From positions 1 to 64,000 of the forward strand of contig JAABQG010000002.1 of the NCBI GenBank assembly GCA_011391595.1: a stretch of DNA of 64,000 nucleotides. The letters run 5' to 3'. Made by a program: the position numbers and the translations under genes. Of the stretch, positions 1-12,499 are shown in pieces (position 1 is the first letter of the stretch; each line of letters begins with the position of its first letter). Source of the stretch: Hydrogenophaga sp. GTDB lineage: Bacteria > Pseudomonadota > Gammaproteobacteria > Burkholderiales > Burkholderiaceae_C. The notes under the pieces are model-generated. The model was not told where the DNA came from and searched no databases. It was given only the letters and a program-made list of their open reading frames with translations.

Positions 1-1
1 A

Positions 2-481
2 TTGACCGACGAACCCACCAAAATCCAGGAGCCCCGCCTGTGGCGCGCCGACAGCTGGACCGCCCGGGTCATCAAGAACGAAGACGACGACGGCTGGGCC
101 GTGGCCATGACACGGGACGGCGAGCCCGAGCCCGCGCTGGTCGGGCCGTGGACGATGGGGCGCGACAAGAAGAACCCCAAGCCGCTGGACACCAACGCCT
201 TCAACACCCTGGTCAAGACCGCGTCGGAGTTCGTGCGCCGCAGCGAGCAGCAATTGCACGCGACGCTGCACCAGCGCATCACCGTGACCGCCCGCGCGGC
301 CCGCGTGACCGTGTCGCTGGACATCGTGCCCGACGAAGAAAACCCCACCGCTGTGCTGAGCGCGACCGGCGACGACGGCGAACGCCTGGCCGAAGTGCGC
401 GTCGCCCCGTCGTTCAGGCTCAATCGAAGCAGTGCAGTGGCGTGGGCGGAGAGCGGGTTTGCCAGGCCGGGCGGGCGCTAG
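2..481 (+). CDS. conserved hypothetical protein, possibly 5'-partial
   Basis: A 159-residue reading frame opens at the first bases of the window with a TTG codon, so the true start may lie upstream. The protein is soluble and charged, with no signal peptide or membrane segment. It has a basic, tryptophan-containing N-terminal half with a G-P-W-T-M-G-R-D-K-K-N-P-K-P-L-D stretch, and a C-terminal half rich in Val/Thr/Arg beta-like segments. I do not recognise a named family; proteins of this look are annotated as hypothetical in Burkholderiales. It converges on lipA, and the short gap between them is largely a copy of the interspersed repeat. The last 20 or so residues look poorly conserved in composition and could be eroded. 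Coding status is supported by codon bias; no function is proposed. Confidence 0.6.
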   Translation: MTDEPTKIQEPRLWRADSWTARVIKNEDDDGWAVAMTRDGEPEPALVGPWTMGRDKKNPKPLDTNAFNTLVKTASEFVRRSEQQLHATLHQRITVTARAARVTVSLDIVPDEENPTAVLSATGDDGERLAEVRVAPSFRLNRSSAVAWAESGFARPGGR

Positions 482-540
482 GCGGGGCGTTTGTCAGTAC
501 GACTCGATCCGCCAGGCGCCGGGAACAGATTCCCCCATGG

Positions 541-590
541 AAATGGCCTTTTCCCAGCTCCAGATGGTCATCTTTCGCTATTGAAAAAAG
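541..590 (+). repeat. interspersed repeat, copy 1 (intergenic)
   Basis: The segment has the family architecture: an A/T-rich lead, TGGCC, TTTTCCCAGC, an AGATGGTCAT core and a GCTATTGA tail. It fills the gap between two convergent genes and ends just before the lipA stop codon. The core here is degenerate (CTCC instead of GTCA). Confidence 0.75.
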
Positions 591-597
591 ACCAGTT

Positions 598-1602
598 CTA
601 GGCGACCGGTGACCCCATGGCGTGCCCGGCCTGCTGGTCCGCGTGGTAGCTGGAGCGCACCATCGCGCCCACGGCGGCGTGCCTGAAGCCCATCTCATAG
701 GCCTTGGCCTCGAACAGCTTGAAGGTGTCGGGGTGCACGTAGCGCTTGACGGTGAGGTGCGACGACGACGGCGCCAGGTACTGGCCGATGGTCAGCATGT
801 CGATGTGGTGGTCGCGCATGTCCTGCATCACCTGCAGCACTTCTTCGTCGGTCTCGCCGAGGCCGACCATGATGCCGCTTTTGGTCGGGATGTCGGGGTG
901 TAGCGCCTTGAACTTCTTGAGCAGGTTCAGGCTGAACCGGTAGTCGCTGCCGGGGCGGGCCTCCTTGTAAAGGCGCGGCGCGGTTTCCAGGTTGTGGTTC
1001 ATCACGTCGGGCGGCGCGGCCTTGAGGATTTCCAGCGCGCGGTCATCGCGGCCGCGGAAGTCGGGCACCAGCACCTCGATCTGGGTTTTGGGCGAGAGTT
1101 CGCGGATGCGCTGGATGCAGTCGACGAAATGCTGGGCGCCGCCGTCGCGCAGGTCGTCGCGGTCCACGCTGGTGATGACCACGTAGCTCAGCTTGAGCGC
1201 GGCAATGGTGTTGGCCAGGTTTTGCGGCTCGTTGGCATCCAGCGGGTCGGGCCGGCCGTGGCCCACGTCGCAAAACGGGCAGCGGCGTGTGCACTTGTCG
1301 CCCATGATCATGAAGGTCGCCGTGCCCTTGCCGAAGCATTCGCCGATGTTGGGGCAGCTGGCCTCCTCGCAGACCGTCACGAGCTTGTTGGCGCGCAGCA
1401 CGTCCTTGATCTCGTAGAAGCGCGTGGTCGGGCTGCCGGCCTTGACGCGGATCCAGTCGGGCTTCTTCAGCACCTCGCCGGCCTGCACCTTGATCGGGAT
1501 GCGCGACAGCTTGGCGCCAGCCTTCTGCTTGGCGCTGGCGTCATAGGTTTCAACGGACTGGGCTTCGCGCACAACGTTGGGGGCGGCGTCTTTGGTGGTC
1601 AT
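598..1602 (-). CDS. lipA: lipoyl synthase LipA
   Basis: This radical-SAM enzyme inserts two sulfur atoms at C6 and C8 of protein-bound octanoyl groups, the last step of lipoate synthesis for pyruvate and 2-oxoglutarate dehydrogenases and glycine cleavage. The 334-residue product carries the auxiliary-cluster cysteines Cys78, Cys83 and Cys89 (C-x4-C-x5-C) and the radical-SAM motif Cys104-x3-Cys108-x2-Cys111. The conserved RSSY motif lies near the C-terminus. Length is normal for the family. The ATG at 1602 is chosen because it starts at the expected place; the frame stays open far upstream but overlaps lipB in another frame. lipB lies 41 bp upstream on the same strand and supplies the octanoylated substrate, so the two are almost certainly cotranscribed. 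The repeat abuts its 3' end. Confidence 0.97.
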   Translation of the reverse strand: MTTKDAAPNVVREAQSVETYDASAKQKAGAKLSRIPIKVQAGEVLKKPDWIRVKAGSPTTRFYEIKDVLRANKLVTVCEEASCPNIGECFGKGTATFMIMGDKCTRRCPFCDVGHGRPDPLDANEPQNLANTIAALKLSYVVITSVDRDDLRDGGAQHFVDCIQRIRELSPKTQIEVLVPDFRGRDDRALEILKAAPPDVMNHNLETAPRLYKEARPGSDYRFSLNLLKKFKALHPDIPTKSGIMVGLGETDEEVLQVMQDMRDHHIDMLTIGQYLAPSSSHLTVKRYVHPDTFKLFEAKAYEMGFRHAAVGAMVRSSYHADQQAGHAMGSPVA

Positions 1603-1643
1603 GAGGGTTTCCTGCGGGGCGGTGGGGCGGTGGATGGCCGGTT

Positions 1644-2318
1644 TCAAGGCGCCAGCCGGCTGTCGAGCTTCTGGCTCAACACGGCGGCCGCCTCGTCCCA
1701 GGTGACAGAGACGCCGATTGTAGAAAGGTCTACGGTTTTCAGGCCGGCATAACCGCAGGGGTTGATACGCGAGAAGGGTTCCAGGTCCATCGCCACATTC
1801 AGCGCCAGCCCGTGGTAGGTGCAGTGTCGGCTGATCTTGATGCCCAAAGCGGCAATCTTGCCCAGGCCCCGGAACGGGTCCCCCGCAGGTGCCGGCCCGT
1901 TCAGCGCAGCGTGCGAAAACGGGTCGTCCTGCCGCACGTAGATGCCAGGTGCGCCCGCCACACGGTGGCCGGTGACGCCGAATTCGACGAGGGTGCGAAT
2001 CAGTGCCTCCTCGATGCGGTAGACGTATTCCTTCACGTAGTAGCCGGCGCGCTGCAGGTCGATCAGCGGGTAGGCCACCACCTGGCCCGGACCGTGGTAC
2101 GTCACCTGCCCGCCCCGGTTGGACTGAAGCACCGGAATGTCGCCCGGGTTCAGGAGGTGATCGGCCTTTCCCGCCAGCCCTTGGGTGTAGATCGGCGGGT
2201 GCTCGCAGATCCACAGGGCATCGGGGGTGTCGGGTCTGCGCGATGCGGTGAAGGCCTGCATGGCCTCGCAAGTTGGCGCGTAGTCCACCCGGCCGAGGAT
2301 CGAGGTTTCGAGTCGCAT
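1644..2318 (-). CDS. lipB: lipoyl(octanoyl) transferase LipB
   Basis: LipB transfers octanoate from octanoyl-ACP to the lipoyl domains of 2-oxoacid dehydrogenases and GcvH, making the substrate for LipA. The 224-residue product shows the signature RGGQ-T-YHGPGQ at residues 68-79, the catalytic Lys154 in GKIAALGIK, and the catalytic Cys188 in the NPCG motif. Its length fits the family. It follows a DUF6933-like gene by 33 bp and precedes lipA by 41 bp on the minus strand. Placement next to ybeD and lipA is a widely conserved arrangement (dacA-ybeD-lipB-lipA in enterobacteria). Confidence 0.96.
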   Translation of the reverse strand: MRLETSILGRVDYAPTCEAMQAFTASRRPDTPDALWICEHPPIYTQGLAGKADHLLNPGDIPVLQSNRGGQVTYHGPGQVVAYPLIDLQRAGYYVKEYVYRIEEALIRTLVEFGVTGHRVAGAPGIYVRQDDPFSHAALNGPAPAGDPFRGLGKIAALGIKISRHCTYHGLALNVAMDLEPFSRINPCGYAGLKTVDLSTIGVSVTWDEAAAVLSQKLDSRLAP

Positions 2319-2351
2319 GGCTTCGGCCGACGGGGCAGGCTGGCCGCCGGA

Positions 2352-3272
2352 TCAGTGGCCGTCGGTCCGGGCCGGCCCGCGACCGGAGACTTCCTCGAAA
2401 GCCTCAATCACAGCCGGCAAGGCATTGGCCAGGTGAAGGCTGGAAACACCCAACGTGGCCACTTCGTCCAGCAGGGCCCGGGCAAAGGTGGCCGTGGCAC
2501 TGTCGACGTCGGCAAAGTCGACGATCAGGGTGCGCGGAATCCAGCGTCCGCCCGGATTGCTGGTGCGGCCGGGCGGCCCGCTGACACTGTCGTCATGCGG
2601 CAGGCGCATCAGCAGGATGCTGGCCTGGTGGGCGGCCTCCAGCCGCGGCTCGTCGGGCAGTGCCAGGGCGACGGGGATGTGCACTTCGTCGCGTCCGATC
2701 TGGGCCTGCGCATGATCATAGGCAGCCCGCCAGTTCTCGCTTTTCTCCTTTTGACGCTGGGTCACCAGTTTGGGGTTGCCGCCCAGCAGGCGCAGCACTT
2801 GCGCTGCCGGGTAGCCAGCCCGGGGCTTCAGGGTCATGTGGTCGGCCAGGCGCGCGTTGATCGCACCCAGGCCCAGGCCTTCACCGGCCGCCCAGGTGAC
2901 GCTTTGCCGGTAGTGCGTCAGGTGCCCGACCGTGCTCCGCTCGATACCGCGCCCCAGCACCCAGGGCTCGCTGCGATCGATTTCGGCGCGCGCCCGGTCG
3001 GGCGGCACGCCCAGTGACAGCAATGCCTGGAGCAGGGCGGGGCCAAAGCGGCTTTGCAGCGTGGGCATTGGGGCATAGGGCAGGCAAAACGCCCAGTGCG
3101 TGACATTGCTGACCGCGATCACCAGTTTTTGCGGCCGGGTGTGCACCAGCGCCAGCGCCCAGTCGCCCAGCGCGTTGCCGGGTGGAGGCCTGGGAACGGC
3201 AGCACCGCTGCGCGGTCGCTCCGGCAGATGGCAGGCTTTGGCCAGGGCCGGGTTGAGTCGCAGTGTGGTCAT
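2352..3272 (-). CDS. DUF6933-like protein with a possible STAS-like C-terminal domain
   Basis: The 306-residue cytosolic protein lies between ybeD and lipB on the same strand, so it is probably part of that transcript. The N-terminal ~190 residues begin [12 protein letters not shown] and contain a [20 protein letters not shown] segment and regularly spaced helices, which I associate with DUF6933. The C-terminal ~60 residues (from about residue 235) contain a hydrophobic strand ending in [20 protein letters not shown] followed by a short strand and helix. This resembles the STAS-like DUF4325 fold, in which a similar strand is followed by a Ser-rich turn. Neither assignment comes from a search, and no catalytic residues are obvious. 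It is unusual to find such a gene inside the lipB neighbourhood. Confidence 0.72.
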   Translation of the reverse strand: MTTLRLNPALAKACHLPERPRSGAAVPRPPPGNALGDWALALVHTRPQKLVIAVSNVTHWAFCLPYAPMPTLQSRFGPALLQALLSLGVPPDRARAEIDRSEPWVLGRGIERSTVGHLTHYRQSVTWAAGEGLGLGAINARLADHMTLKPRAGYPAAQVLRLLGGNPKLVTQRQKEKSENWRAAYDHAQAQIGRDEVHIPVALALPDEPRLEAAHQASILLMRLPHDDSVSGPPGRTSNPGGRWIPRTLIVDFADVDSATATFARALLDEVATLGVSSLHLANALPAVIEAFEEVSGRGPARTDGH

Positions 3273-3295
3273 GGGGGCGCCCTCGTTCCGGTTCG

Positions 3296-3607
3296 TCAGA
3301 GCACGACTTTGACCATCGGATGGCTCGACAGCGTGCGGTAGAGCTCGTCGAGCTGAGCGCGGCTGGTGGCGGTGACGGTGAGGGTGACGCCCAGGTACTT
3401 GCCACCCTTGCTCTCGCGCAATTCGAGGGTGTCGGCTTCAAAAGCCGGGTCGAACTGGTGCGCGATGTGGGTGAGCGCTGCGACGAAACCATCGACCCTT
3501 GCGCCCATGACCTTGATGGGGAACTGGCAGGGATATTCGATCAGCGATTCGGTGCGCGAACCGGAGTCCGGCGTCGGGGACCCAGGGGGAGTGGCGGAGG
3601 CGTTCAT
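3296..3607 (-). CDS. ybeD: YbeD/DUF493 family protein
   Basis: This small protein (103 residues) has the DUF493 fold. It has an ESLIEYPCQFPIKVMG strand, a long central helix, a KGGKYLGVTLTVTATS segment, and a final helix ending in the LSSHPMVKVVL motif. In many proteobacteria the gene sits between a penicillin-binding protein or D-amino-acid aminotransferase gene and lipB, and its biochemical role is undefined (ACT-like fold, presumed regulatory). Its start overlaps the stop of the upstream aminotransferase by 4 bp (ATGA), indicating translational coupling. The first ~18 residues are low-complexity Pro/Ser/Thr and may be a disordered tail. Confidence 0.92.
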   Translation of the reverse strand: MNASATPPGSPTPDSGSRTESLIEYPCQFPIKVMGARVDGFVAALTHIAHQFDPAFEADTLELRESKGGKYLGVTLTVTATSRAQLDELYRTLSSHPMVKVVL

Positions 3608-4533
3608 GCCGAGAAGTCTTTCTTGGCCTGCTGGTAGCCTGCGTACAGGCGTTCGTAAACCGGGCCCGGCCGTCCCTTGGTGTTGCCGTGGCCCACCGGC
3701 GCGCCGTCCAGCGTGGTGATGGGCAACACCTCCTTGGTGGCCGACGACAGCAGCAATTCGTCGGCGGCGAGGACTTCCTCGCGGCTGATGCGGCGCAACA
3801 TGAAGGGGATGCCCTGGGCGCGGCAGAGGTCCTCGATCAGGCTGTAGCGGATGCCTTCGAGCACCAAGTGGTCCTTCGGCGGGCCCATGACGACCCCGTC
3901 CTTGACGACCCAGACGTTGCTGGCGGCCGCCTCGCTCAGGAAGCCGTCGCGGAACATCACGGTTTCCACCGCGCCCGCGTCCGCGCTGATCTGGCGCGCA
4001 AATACGGCGCCGAGCAGGCTCACGCTCTTGATATGGGCCTTTTTCCAGCGGAAATCGTCGGCGGTGACACAGGCCACGCCCCTTGCGCGCTGATCGGGCG
4101 TGGGCAGCTTCATGGCGCTGGCCATGACAAACACCGTGGGCGCGATGTCGGCGGGCATGACATGGTCGCGCAATGCCACGCCACGGGTGATCTGGATGTA
4201 GATCAGGTGGTTTGCCGGAGATTCTGAATCTTTTTGGCCATTCCCCAGCGTCGAATGGTCATAGTCTGCTACCAATTGCGTAACGATTCCATGCCACTGT
4301 TCCCGGGTGTGCGGGTTGGCAATGCGCAGTTCTGCCAGTGAGCGGTCGAGTCGCGCCATGTGTTGCTCGAAGCAGAACGGCCGCCCGCCATAGACCGGCA
4401 CGACCTCGTAGACGCCATCGCCAAAGATGAAGCCGCGGTCCATGACGCTGACCTTGGCATTCGGCAGCGTGGTGTAGTCGCCATTGAGGTAGCAGGGCAG
4501 GGGGGGCAGGTCGTGCATGTTCATGGCCTTCAT
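3604..4533 (-). CDS. dat: D-amino-acid aminotransferase-like class IV PLP enzyme
   Basis: A fold-type IV aminotransferase, predicted to interconvert D-alanine or D-glutamate with 2-oxoacids. It has the MDRGFIFGDGVYE motif (residues 31-43), the PLP-lysine region ending HIKS with Lys169, the SNVW strand, and the LEGIRY and SATKEVLPI motifs. Placement before ybeD-lipB supports the D-amino-acid (cell-wall precursor) assignment over the branched-chain paralogue. Residues 90-105 (DYDHSTLGNGQKDSES) are encoded by an in-frame copy of the interspersed repeat. They fall in a loop between family-conserved segments and make the 309-residue protein about 15 residues longer than usual. ATGs at 4533, 4524 and 4518 are all possible; 4533 is given because of a GGA-containing site upstream. 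Substrate specificity is inferred. Confidence 0.9.
   Translation of the reverse strand: MKAMNMHDLPPLPCYLNGDYTTLPNAKVSVMDRGFIFGDGVYEVVPVYGGRPFCFEQHMARLDRSLAELRIANPHTREQWHGIVTQLVADYDHSTLGNGQKDSESPANHLIYIQITRGVALRDHVMPADIAPTVFVMASAMKLPTPDQRARGVACVTADDFRWKKAHIKSVSLLGAVFARQISADAGAVETVMFRDGFLSEAAASNVWVVKDGVVMGPPKDHLVLEGIRYSLIEDLCRAQGIPFMLRRISREEVLAADELLLSSATKEVLPITTLDGAPVGHGNTKGRPGPVYERLYAGYQQAKKDFSA
4223..4276 (+). repeat. interspersed repeat, copy 2 (inside the aminotransferase gene)
   Basis: The sequence has the full family pattern: CTTTTTGGCCATTCCCCAGC, then GTCGAATGGTCAT and a short tail. It lies in the plus orientation while the host gene is on the minus strand, and it preserves the host frame. 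It is read as DYDHSTLGNGQKDS. Confidence 0.85.
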
Positions 4534-4596
4534 TGTCCATTTTTCCAGACGTGCCCGGCGCCGGACGTTTGTGCCGGCGCACAGGCTCCGGCATGC

Positions 4597-4619
4597 CACT
4601 GAACCGTGGAGGTTCAGTG
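4597..4619. other. perfect 9-bp inverted repeat at the end of the CopD-like gene
   Basis: CACTGAACC and GGTTCAGTG flank a 5-nt loop and overlap the stop codon of the CopD-like gene. There is no U-tract on either strand, so it is a candidate mRNA-stabilising hairpin or weak terminator, not a canonical one. Confidence 0.4.
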
Positions 4620-5060
4620 CACCAGGTAAACCAGGGCCACGGCCAGCCAGCCCAGCACGAAATTCGCCACCACCAGGGGGTGGATTTGCGCCATGCGCTG
4701 TCCGGCCTCGGGCCAGTCCCCGACGGCCACGGCGGCCTTCATGCGGCGCCACGGGCCGAAGTACAGGTGGCCGAAGATGGCAAACATCAGCAAGCCGATC
4801 CCCAGCATGAGGTGCCATCCGATGGGGGCGTTCTTCATGCCCACGGCAACCAGCATGAAAACACCGGACAGCAGCAACACGGCGATGCTGGCCCAGACCG
4901 CAACAAAGAACCGGCTCAGCACCCCGGCCATCAGCGGCAATCGCGACGGTGGCTGCAGTTGCGCCACCGCCACGGGGCGCAGCGCGCCCAGGATGAAAGT
5001 CATGCCGCCGAGCCAGACGATGGCGGCAGCAAGGTGGGTCAGTTTGATGGCGAGGTACAT
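4614..5060 (-). CDS. CopD-family integral membrane protein
   Basis: A 148-residue, very hydrophobic protein with four predicted membrane helices (about residues 5-25, 45-70, 80-102 and 125-147). It begins MYLAIKLTHLAAAIVWLGGM, the pattern typical of the CopD domain, in which a histidine in helix 1 and another in a later helix may bind metal or haem. Here His9 and several later histidines (GHLYFGPW, AQIHPLVV) are seen. CopD-domain proteins are linked to copper handling, but short stand-alone ones like this have no proven role. The start at 5060 is preceded by AAAGGGG; the upstream in-frame ATG at 5102 has no such site. It is probably cotranscribed with the downstream aminotransferase, 80 bp away. 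Confidence 0.85.
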   Translation of the reverse strand: MYLAIKLTHLAAAIVWLGGMTFILGALRPVAVAQLQPPSRLPLMAGVLSRFFVAVWASIAVLLLSGVFMLVAVGMKNAPIGWHLMLGIGLLMFAIFGHLYFGPWRRMKAAVAVGDWPEAGQRMAQIHPLVVANFVLGWLAVALVYLVH

Positions 5061-5147
5061 GAAAGCCCCTTTGTTGCCTGCGCATTCTGAACGAACCCGC
5101 ATAACACCGGCGCATGCACGTGTTTTGCGGACCCAGGCGCCATCTGT

Positions 5148-5176
5148 TTTGGCGGTAGCGGGTTTCTACGTATAAT
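5148..5176 (+). promoter_or_regulatory. sigma-70 promoter of the atp operon
   Basis: A perfect TATAAT (-10) lies at 5171-5176 with TTTGGC at 5148-5153 as a weak -35 box and a 17-bp spacer. It is 70 bp upstream of the first ATP synthase gene and is the only strong promoter-like element in that gap. Confidence 0.7.
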
Positions 5177-5246
5177 CAAGGGCTTTGCTGGGGAGTGCCG
5201 GGCAAGTTGCAGGCGAAACCTGGGTGTAACCTGCACGTAATCTGAC

Positions 5247-5726
5247 ATGCCGACAATTGCCACTGGGCCTGAGACGGAGTCGCCTGAACCGGAGTTCAAG
5301 CCCTTGACCGCAGAAGAGGCGCGGCAGTTCAGCGATAAGAATCCGTCGGTGTCGCCAGCGAAGGTGGTCGGGATTCAGGCGGTGGTCGGGCTTGTGGTGG
5401 CGTTGGGTGCCTGGGGTCTTACGGGCAAAGTGAATGTAGGGTGGTCAGCGGCTTATGGCGCGCTCGCGGTGGTGATTCCGGCTGCGATGTTCGCCCGGGG
5501 GCTGGCCCGAAGGATGTCTCTGGAGAGTCCGCAAGCGCGTGCCATGGGTGCGGCATTCGGATTTTTCCTTTGGGAAATGGTCAAGATTGCCTTGACGGTC
5601 GCAATGTTGTTTGCGGCGCCAAGGCTGGTTGCCAACTTGAGCTGGCCAGCCATGCTGGTGGGTCTGGTGGTGACGATGAAGGTGTACTGGGTGGCGCTGA
5701 TGCTCCGCCCGAAGCGTAGAACTTAA
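5247..5726 (+). CDS. atpI: ATP synthase subunit I (AtpI)
   Basis: A 159-residue membrane protein at the head of the ATP synthase operon. A hydrophilic N-terminal tail of about 45 residues is followed by four predicted membrane helices: [59 protein letters not shown] and [17 protein letters not shown]. AtpI assists assembly of the c-ring and is not part of the final enzyme. The F-type AtpI hallmark arrangement (two pairs of helices, Lys in helix 3) is visible. It lies 14 bp upstream of atpB. Sequence conservation in this family is weak, but the position makes the call secure. Confidence 0.92.
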   Translation: MPTIATGPETESPEPEFKPLTAEEARQFSDKNPSVSPAKVVGIQAVVGLVVALGAWGLTGKVNVGWSAAYGALAVVIPAAMFARGLARRMSLESPQARAMGAAFGFFLWEMVKIALTVAMLFAAPRLVANLSWPAMLVGLVVTMKVYWVALMLRPKRRT

Positions 5727-5740
5727 ACACGAGTAAACAG

Positions 5741-6598
5741 ATGGCTGCTGAACACGGACCTACTGCCGGTGAGTACATTGGTCACCACCTGACGCATCTG
5801 CAAAACCATCCCATGAAGGGGGTGGTGGACTTTTCAGTCTTCAACCTCGATTCCATTTTCTGGGCCGTGCTGACGGGCGTCCTGGGCACTTTCTTCCTGT
5901 GGAAGGCGGCCCGTTCGGCAACTTCCGGCGTGCCGGGGCGATTCCAGGCGGCGGTCGAGATCCTCGTGGAAATGGTCGACAGCCAGGCGAAGGGCATCAT
6001 TCACAACGCAGAGAGCCGCAAGGTGGTTGCCCCTCTGGCCTTGACCGTGTTCGTCTGGGTGTTCCTGATGAACGCCATGGACTTTCTGCCGGTCGATCTG
6101 ATTCCGCGCATCTGGGAGATGGTCTACGGCGCGGCCGGCCATGACCCACACCATGCCTACATGCGTGTCGTTCCCACGGCCGACCTGTCGACCACGCTGG
6201 GCTTGAGCACCTCGGTATTGCTGGTCTGCGTGTTCTACAACATCAAGATCAAAGGTCTTGGCGGCTGGGTGCACGAACTGTTCTGCGCGCCGTTTGGCGC
6301 CCACCCCCTGTTGTGGCTGCCCAACTTCCTGATGCAGATGATTGAATTCGCCGCCAAGACCGTTTCGCACGGCATGCGGTTGTTCGGCAACATGTACGCG
6401 GGTGAGTTGCTGTTCATGCTGATCGCTTTGATGGGCGGCGCCGCTGCGCTGTCCTTGTCGGGCATCCTGCTGCCGATCGGTCATATCATCGCCGGCACGC
6501 TCTGGTCGATCTTCCATATTCTGATTGTCGCCCTGCAGGCCTTCATCTTCATGATGCTGACCCTGGTGTACATCGGTCAGGCGCACGACGCGCACTGA
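5741..6598 (+). CDS. atpB: F1Fo ATP synthase subunit a
   Basis: Subunit a forms the proton half-channels beside the c-ring. The 285-residue polytopic protein contains the essential arginine (Arg213) in the helix [16 protein letters not shown], followed by the C-terminal helix pair with the conserved [14 protein letters not shown] motif. The N-terminus ([11 protein letters not shown]) and the periplasmic [14 protein letters not shown] segment match the betaproteobacterial form. It is followed by atpE after 65 bp containing an AGGAG site. Confidence 0.98.
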   Translation: MAAEHGPTAGEYIGHHLTHLQNHPMKGVVDFSVFNLDSIFWAVLTGVLGTFFLWKAARSATSGVPGRFQAAVEILVEMVDSQAKGIIHNAESRKVVAPLALTVFVWVFLMNAMDFLPVDLIPRIWEMVYGAAGHDPHHAYMRVVPTADLSTTLGLSTSVLLVCVFYNIKIKGLGGWVHELFCAPFGAHPLLWLPNFLMQMIEFAAKTVSHGMRLFGNMYAGELLFMLIALMGGAAALSLSGILLPIGHIIAGTLWSIFHILIVALQAFIFMMLTLVYIGQAHDAH

Positions 6599-6663
6599 TC
6601 TCCCGTTGTTCTCTGAGTTTTCCTTTCCTTCAACCCTTAACTTTTCATCCACAGGAGCATTAA

Positions 6664-6912
<249 letters not shown>

Positions 6913-6951
6913 TCGTTCGCCTGTTCACCAACTGACTGAAAGGGTGTTGCT

Positions 6952-7422
6952 GTGAGTATCAATGCAACCCTGTTCGTCCAAGCGATCGTTTTCGCGATTC
7001 TGGTGTGGTTCACGATGAAATTCGTGTGGCCTCCGATCGCTGTTGCGCTCGACGAACGTGCCAAGAAAATTGCCGATGGCCTTGCTGCTGCCGACAAGGC
7101 CAAGTCCGAGCTCTCCTCCGCCAATCAGCGCGTGGAAGCCGAGCTGGTCAAGTCCCGCAACGAGACGGCGGTGCGTCTGGCCGATGCAGAGCGTCGCGCG
7201 CAGGGCATCATCGAAGAAGCCAAGGCCCGTGCCACCGAGGAGGGCGCCAAGATTGTCGCCGCCGCCAAGGTGGAAGCCGAGCAGCAGACCGTGCGCGCCC
7301 GTGAGTCCCTGCGTGAGCAGGTCGCCGCACTGGCGGTCAAGGGTGCCGAGCAGATTCTCCGCAAGGAAGTCAACGCCGGCATTCACGCCGACCTGCTCAG
7401 CCGTCTGAAGACCGAGCTGTAA
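6952..7422 (+). CDS. atpF: F1Fo ATP synthase subunit b
   Basis: Peripheral-stalk subunit of 156 residues. A single N-terminal membrane helix (residues 5-27, ending KFVWPPI) is followed by a long charged helix rich in Ala, Glu, Lys and Arg that dimerises as a coiled coil. The start is GTG at 6952 with GAAAGGGTG upstream. Length matches the 156-residue family norm. Confidence 0.97.
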   Translation: MSINATLFVQAIVFAILVWFTMKFVWPPIAVALDERAKKIADGLAAADKAKSELSSANQRVEAELVKSRNETAVRLADAERRAQGIIEEAKARATEEGAKIVAAAKVEAEQQTVRARESLREQVAALAVKGAEQILRKEVNAGIHADLLSRLKTEL

Positions 7423-7432
7423 AGGTACAACC

Positions 7433-7963
7433 ATGGCTGAACTCGCCACCATTGCCCGACCCTACGCGGAAGCGCTGTTCAAGGCGTTCTCCTCGGACTT
7501 GGGCGGCGCGGCTGTCTGGCTGGATGAACTGGCCGCCATCGCGGGCAATTCGCAGCTTCAACAGTTTGCGGACAACCCCAAGAGCACGGTGAACCAGGTC
7601 TTTGACCTGATCGCCGGCGTGGCCAAGACTGCGTTGCCCGAGCCGGCCAGGAACTTCCTGCGTACCGTGATCGAGAACGGTCGTCTGTCGGCCCTGCCGG
7701 AGATCGCGGCACAGTTTCGCAGCCTGAAGAATGCCCAGAGCGGATCTTCCGACGCTGTGGTCTACAGCGCCTTCCCGATCGATGGCGCGGTATTGGCCGA
7801 CGTGGCCAAGACGCTGGAATCACGCTTTGGTCGCAAACTGAACGTCAAGGTCGAGCTGGAGCCGGCGCTGATTGGCGGAATTCGCGTGGTGGTCGGTGAC
7901 GAGGTGCTCGACACTTCTGTCAAGGCCCGCCTGGAACAAATGAAAGTCGCGCTGTCGGCGTAA
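7433..7963 (+). CDS. atpH: F1Fo ATP synthase subunit delta
   Basis: The 176-residue delta subunit links the b dimer to the top of F1. It begins [19 protein letters not shown], the family hallmark, and ends in the [18 protein letters not shown] motif, where the conserved G-D-x-V-x-D-x-S-V-x-x-R-L pattern is clear. It starts 10 bp after atpF. Confidence 0.97.
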   Translation: MAELATIARPYAEALFKAFSSDLGGAAVWLDELAAIAGNSQLQQFADNPKSTVNQVFDLIAGVAKTALPEPARNFLRTVIENGRLSALPEIAAQFRSLKNAQSGSSDAVVYSAFPIDGAVLADVAKTLESRFGRKLNVKVELEPALIGGIRVVVGDEVLDTSVKARLEQMKVALSA

Positions 7964-7997
7964 GCCCGCGGCCTATTTAAGAAAGAAGGAAAGAGTC

Positions 7998-9551
<1,554 letters not shown>

Positions 9552-9583
9552 TCCGATCCGCACGGCAAAAGACAGGAACTATC

Positions 9584-10453
9584 GTGGCAGCAGGCAAGGA
9601 AATACGCGGCAAGATCAAATCGGTGGAAAACACCAAGAAGATCACGAAGGCCATGGAAATGGTGGCCTCCTCCAAGATGCGCAAGTCGCAACAACGGATG
9701 CGTGCGGCGCGCCCCTACAGTGACAAGATCCGCAACATTGCCGCGAACCTGGGCAAGGCAAATCCGGAGTACACGCATGCTTTCATGCGTCCGAACACCG
9801 ACGCCAAGACGACGGGCTTGATCATTGTCTCCACCGACAAGGGACTGTGCGGCGGCCTCAACACCAACGTGCTTCGCATGGTGACCGCCAAGCTTCGCGA
9901 GATGCAGGCGCAAGGGCAGTCCGCGCAGGCCGTGGCCATTGGCAACAAGGGTCTGGGTTTCCTCAATCGCATCGGCGCCAAGGTGGTGGCCCATGTGACG
10001 CACATTGGCGACACGCCGCACCTGGACCAGTTGGTCGGCCCGGTCAAGGTCCTGCTTGACGCCTATGCCGAGGGCAAGCTCAGCGCGGTCTACATCTGCT
10101 ACACGCGTTTCATCAACACCATGAAGCAGGAGCCGGTGATTGAGCAGCTGCTGCCACTGGCAGCGGATTCCATCAAGGCCGACGAGGGTCAGCATGGCTG
10201 GGATTACATCTATGAGCCCGACGCGCAGTCGGTGATTGATGAATTGCTGGTGCGCTATCTGGAGGCGCTGGTCTATCAGTCTGTCGCGGAGAACATCGCG
10301 TCCGAACAGGCGGCCCGCATGGTCGCCATGAAGGCGGCGACCGACAACGCGGGCAGCGTGATTGGCGAACTCAAGCTGATCTACAACAAGACGCGGCAGG
10401 CGGCGATCACGAAAGAGCTTTCGGAAATCGTCGCGGGTGCGGCGGCGGTCTAG
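9584..10453 (+). CDS. atpG: F1Fo ATP synthase subunit gamma
   Basis: The central-stalk rotor subunit, 289 residues. It begins with GTG at 9584. The N-terminal helix ([19 protein letters not shown]) and the C-terminal helix ([36 protein letters not shown]) form the antiparallel coiled coil that turns inside the alpha-beta hexamer, and both match the family well. The central Rossmann-like part includes [11 protein letters not shown]. Confidence 0.98.
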   Translation: MAAGKEIRGKIKSVENTKKITKAMEMVASSKMRKSQQRMRAARPYSDKIRNIAANLGKANPEYTHAFMRPNTDAKTTGLIIVSTDKGLCGGLNTNVLRMVTAKLREMQAQGQSAQAVAIGNKGLGFLNRIGAKVVAHVTHIGDTPHLDQLVGPVKVLLDAYAEGKLSAVYICYTRFINTMKQEPVIEQLLPLAADSIKADEGQHGWDYIYEPDAQSVIDELLVRYLEALVYQSVAENIASEQAARMVAMKAATDNAGSVIGELKLIYNKTRQAAITKELSEIVAGAAAV

Positions 10454-10477
10454 GCTCCGGCTCGGGCAGCGGTTTAA

Positions 10478-11911
<1,434 letters not shown>

Positions 11912-11960
11912 TGCATGCGGACGGGCCGTTTGCGCCGTCCTCAACTGACCAGGAAAACTT

Positions 11961-12377
11961 ATGAACACCATCCGCGTTGATGTTGTCAGTGTCGAAGAGT
12001 CCGTCTTCTCGGGTGAAGCGCGTTTCGTCGCCTTGCCCGGTGAATCTGGCGAGCTTGGCATACTTCCCCGCCATACCCCGTTGATCACCCGTATCAAGGC
12101 AGGTTCAGTGCGAATCGAAAAGGCTGACGGCTCCGAAGAGTTCATTTTCGTGGCCGGCGGCATTCTGGAGGTGCAGCCCGACCGTGTGACCGTGTTGTCC
12201 GATACCGCGATCCGCGGCAAGGATCTCGACGAAGAAAAGGCCAACGAAGCCCGAATGGCCGCACAGGAAGCGGTCAAGAATGCCAACAGCGACATCGATC
12301 TGGCCAAGGCCACGTCCGAGCTGGCGGTGATGGCCGCGCAGCTCTCCGCACTGCGCAAGTACCGCGGCAACAAGTAG
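11961..12377 (+). CDS. atpC: F1Fo ATP synthase subunit epsilon
   Basis: The 138-residue epsilon subunit closes the operon. Its N-terminal beta-sandwich includes [31 protein letters not shown], and its C-terminal helical hairpin (residues 88-138) can inhibit rotation. A strong intrinsic terminator follows 54 bp downstream, marking the end of the nine-gene transcription unit. Confidence 0.98.
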   Translation: MNTIRVDVVSVEESVFSGEARFVALPGESGELGILPRHTPLITRIKAGSVRIEKADGSEEFIFVAGGILEVQPDRVTVLSDTAIRGKDLDEEKANEARMAAQEAVKNANSDIDLAKATSELAVMAAQLSALRKYRGNK

Positions 12378-12430
12378 GCTGTTGCTTCGTCTCTCCCAAG
12401 TCGCCGGCCACGGCGGCATCGGGAATCAGG

Positions 12431-12460
12431 AAGCCCCAGGCAGTTCCTTGGGGCTTTTTC
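12431..12460 (+). terminator. intrinsic terminator of the atp operon
   Basis: AAGCCCCAGG pairs with CCTTGGGGCTT around a 6-nt loop (one G-U pair) and runs into TTTTT. It lies directly after atpC and before the convergent moaC. Confidence 0.9.
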
Positions 12461-12499
12461 TTTGGGGGCGACGCTTTTGCAGTGCGCGGAATGGGCGCT

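Noticed and set aside
598-2271. An extended 557-residue form of LipA starting at 2271
   Set aside because: The N-terminal 220 residues are an out-of-frame reading of lipB. The normal LipA start is at 1602.
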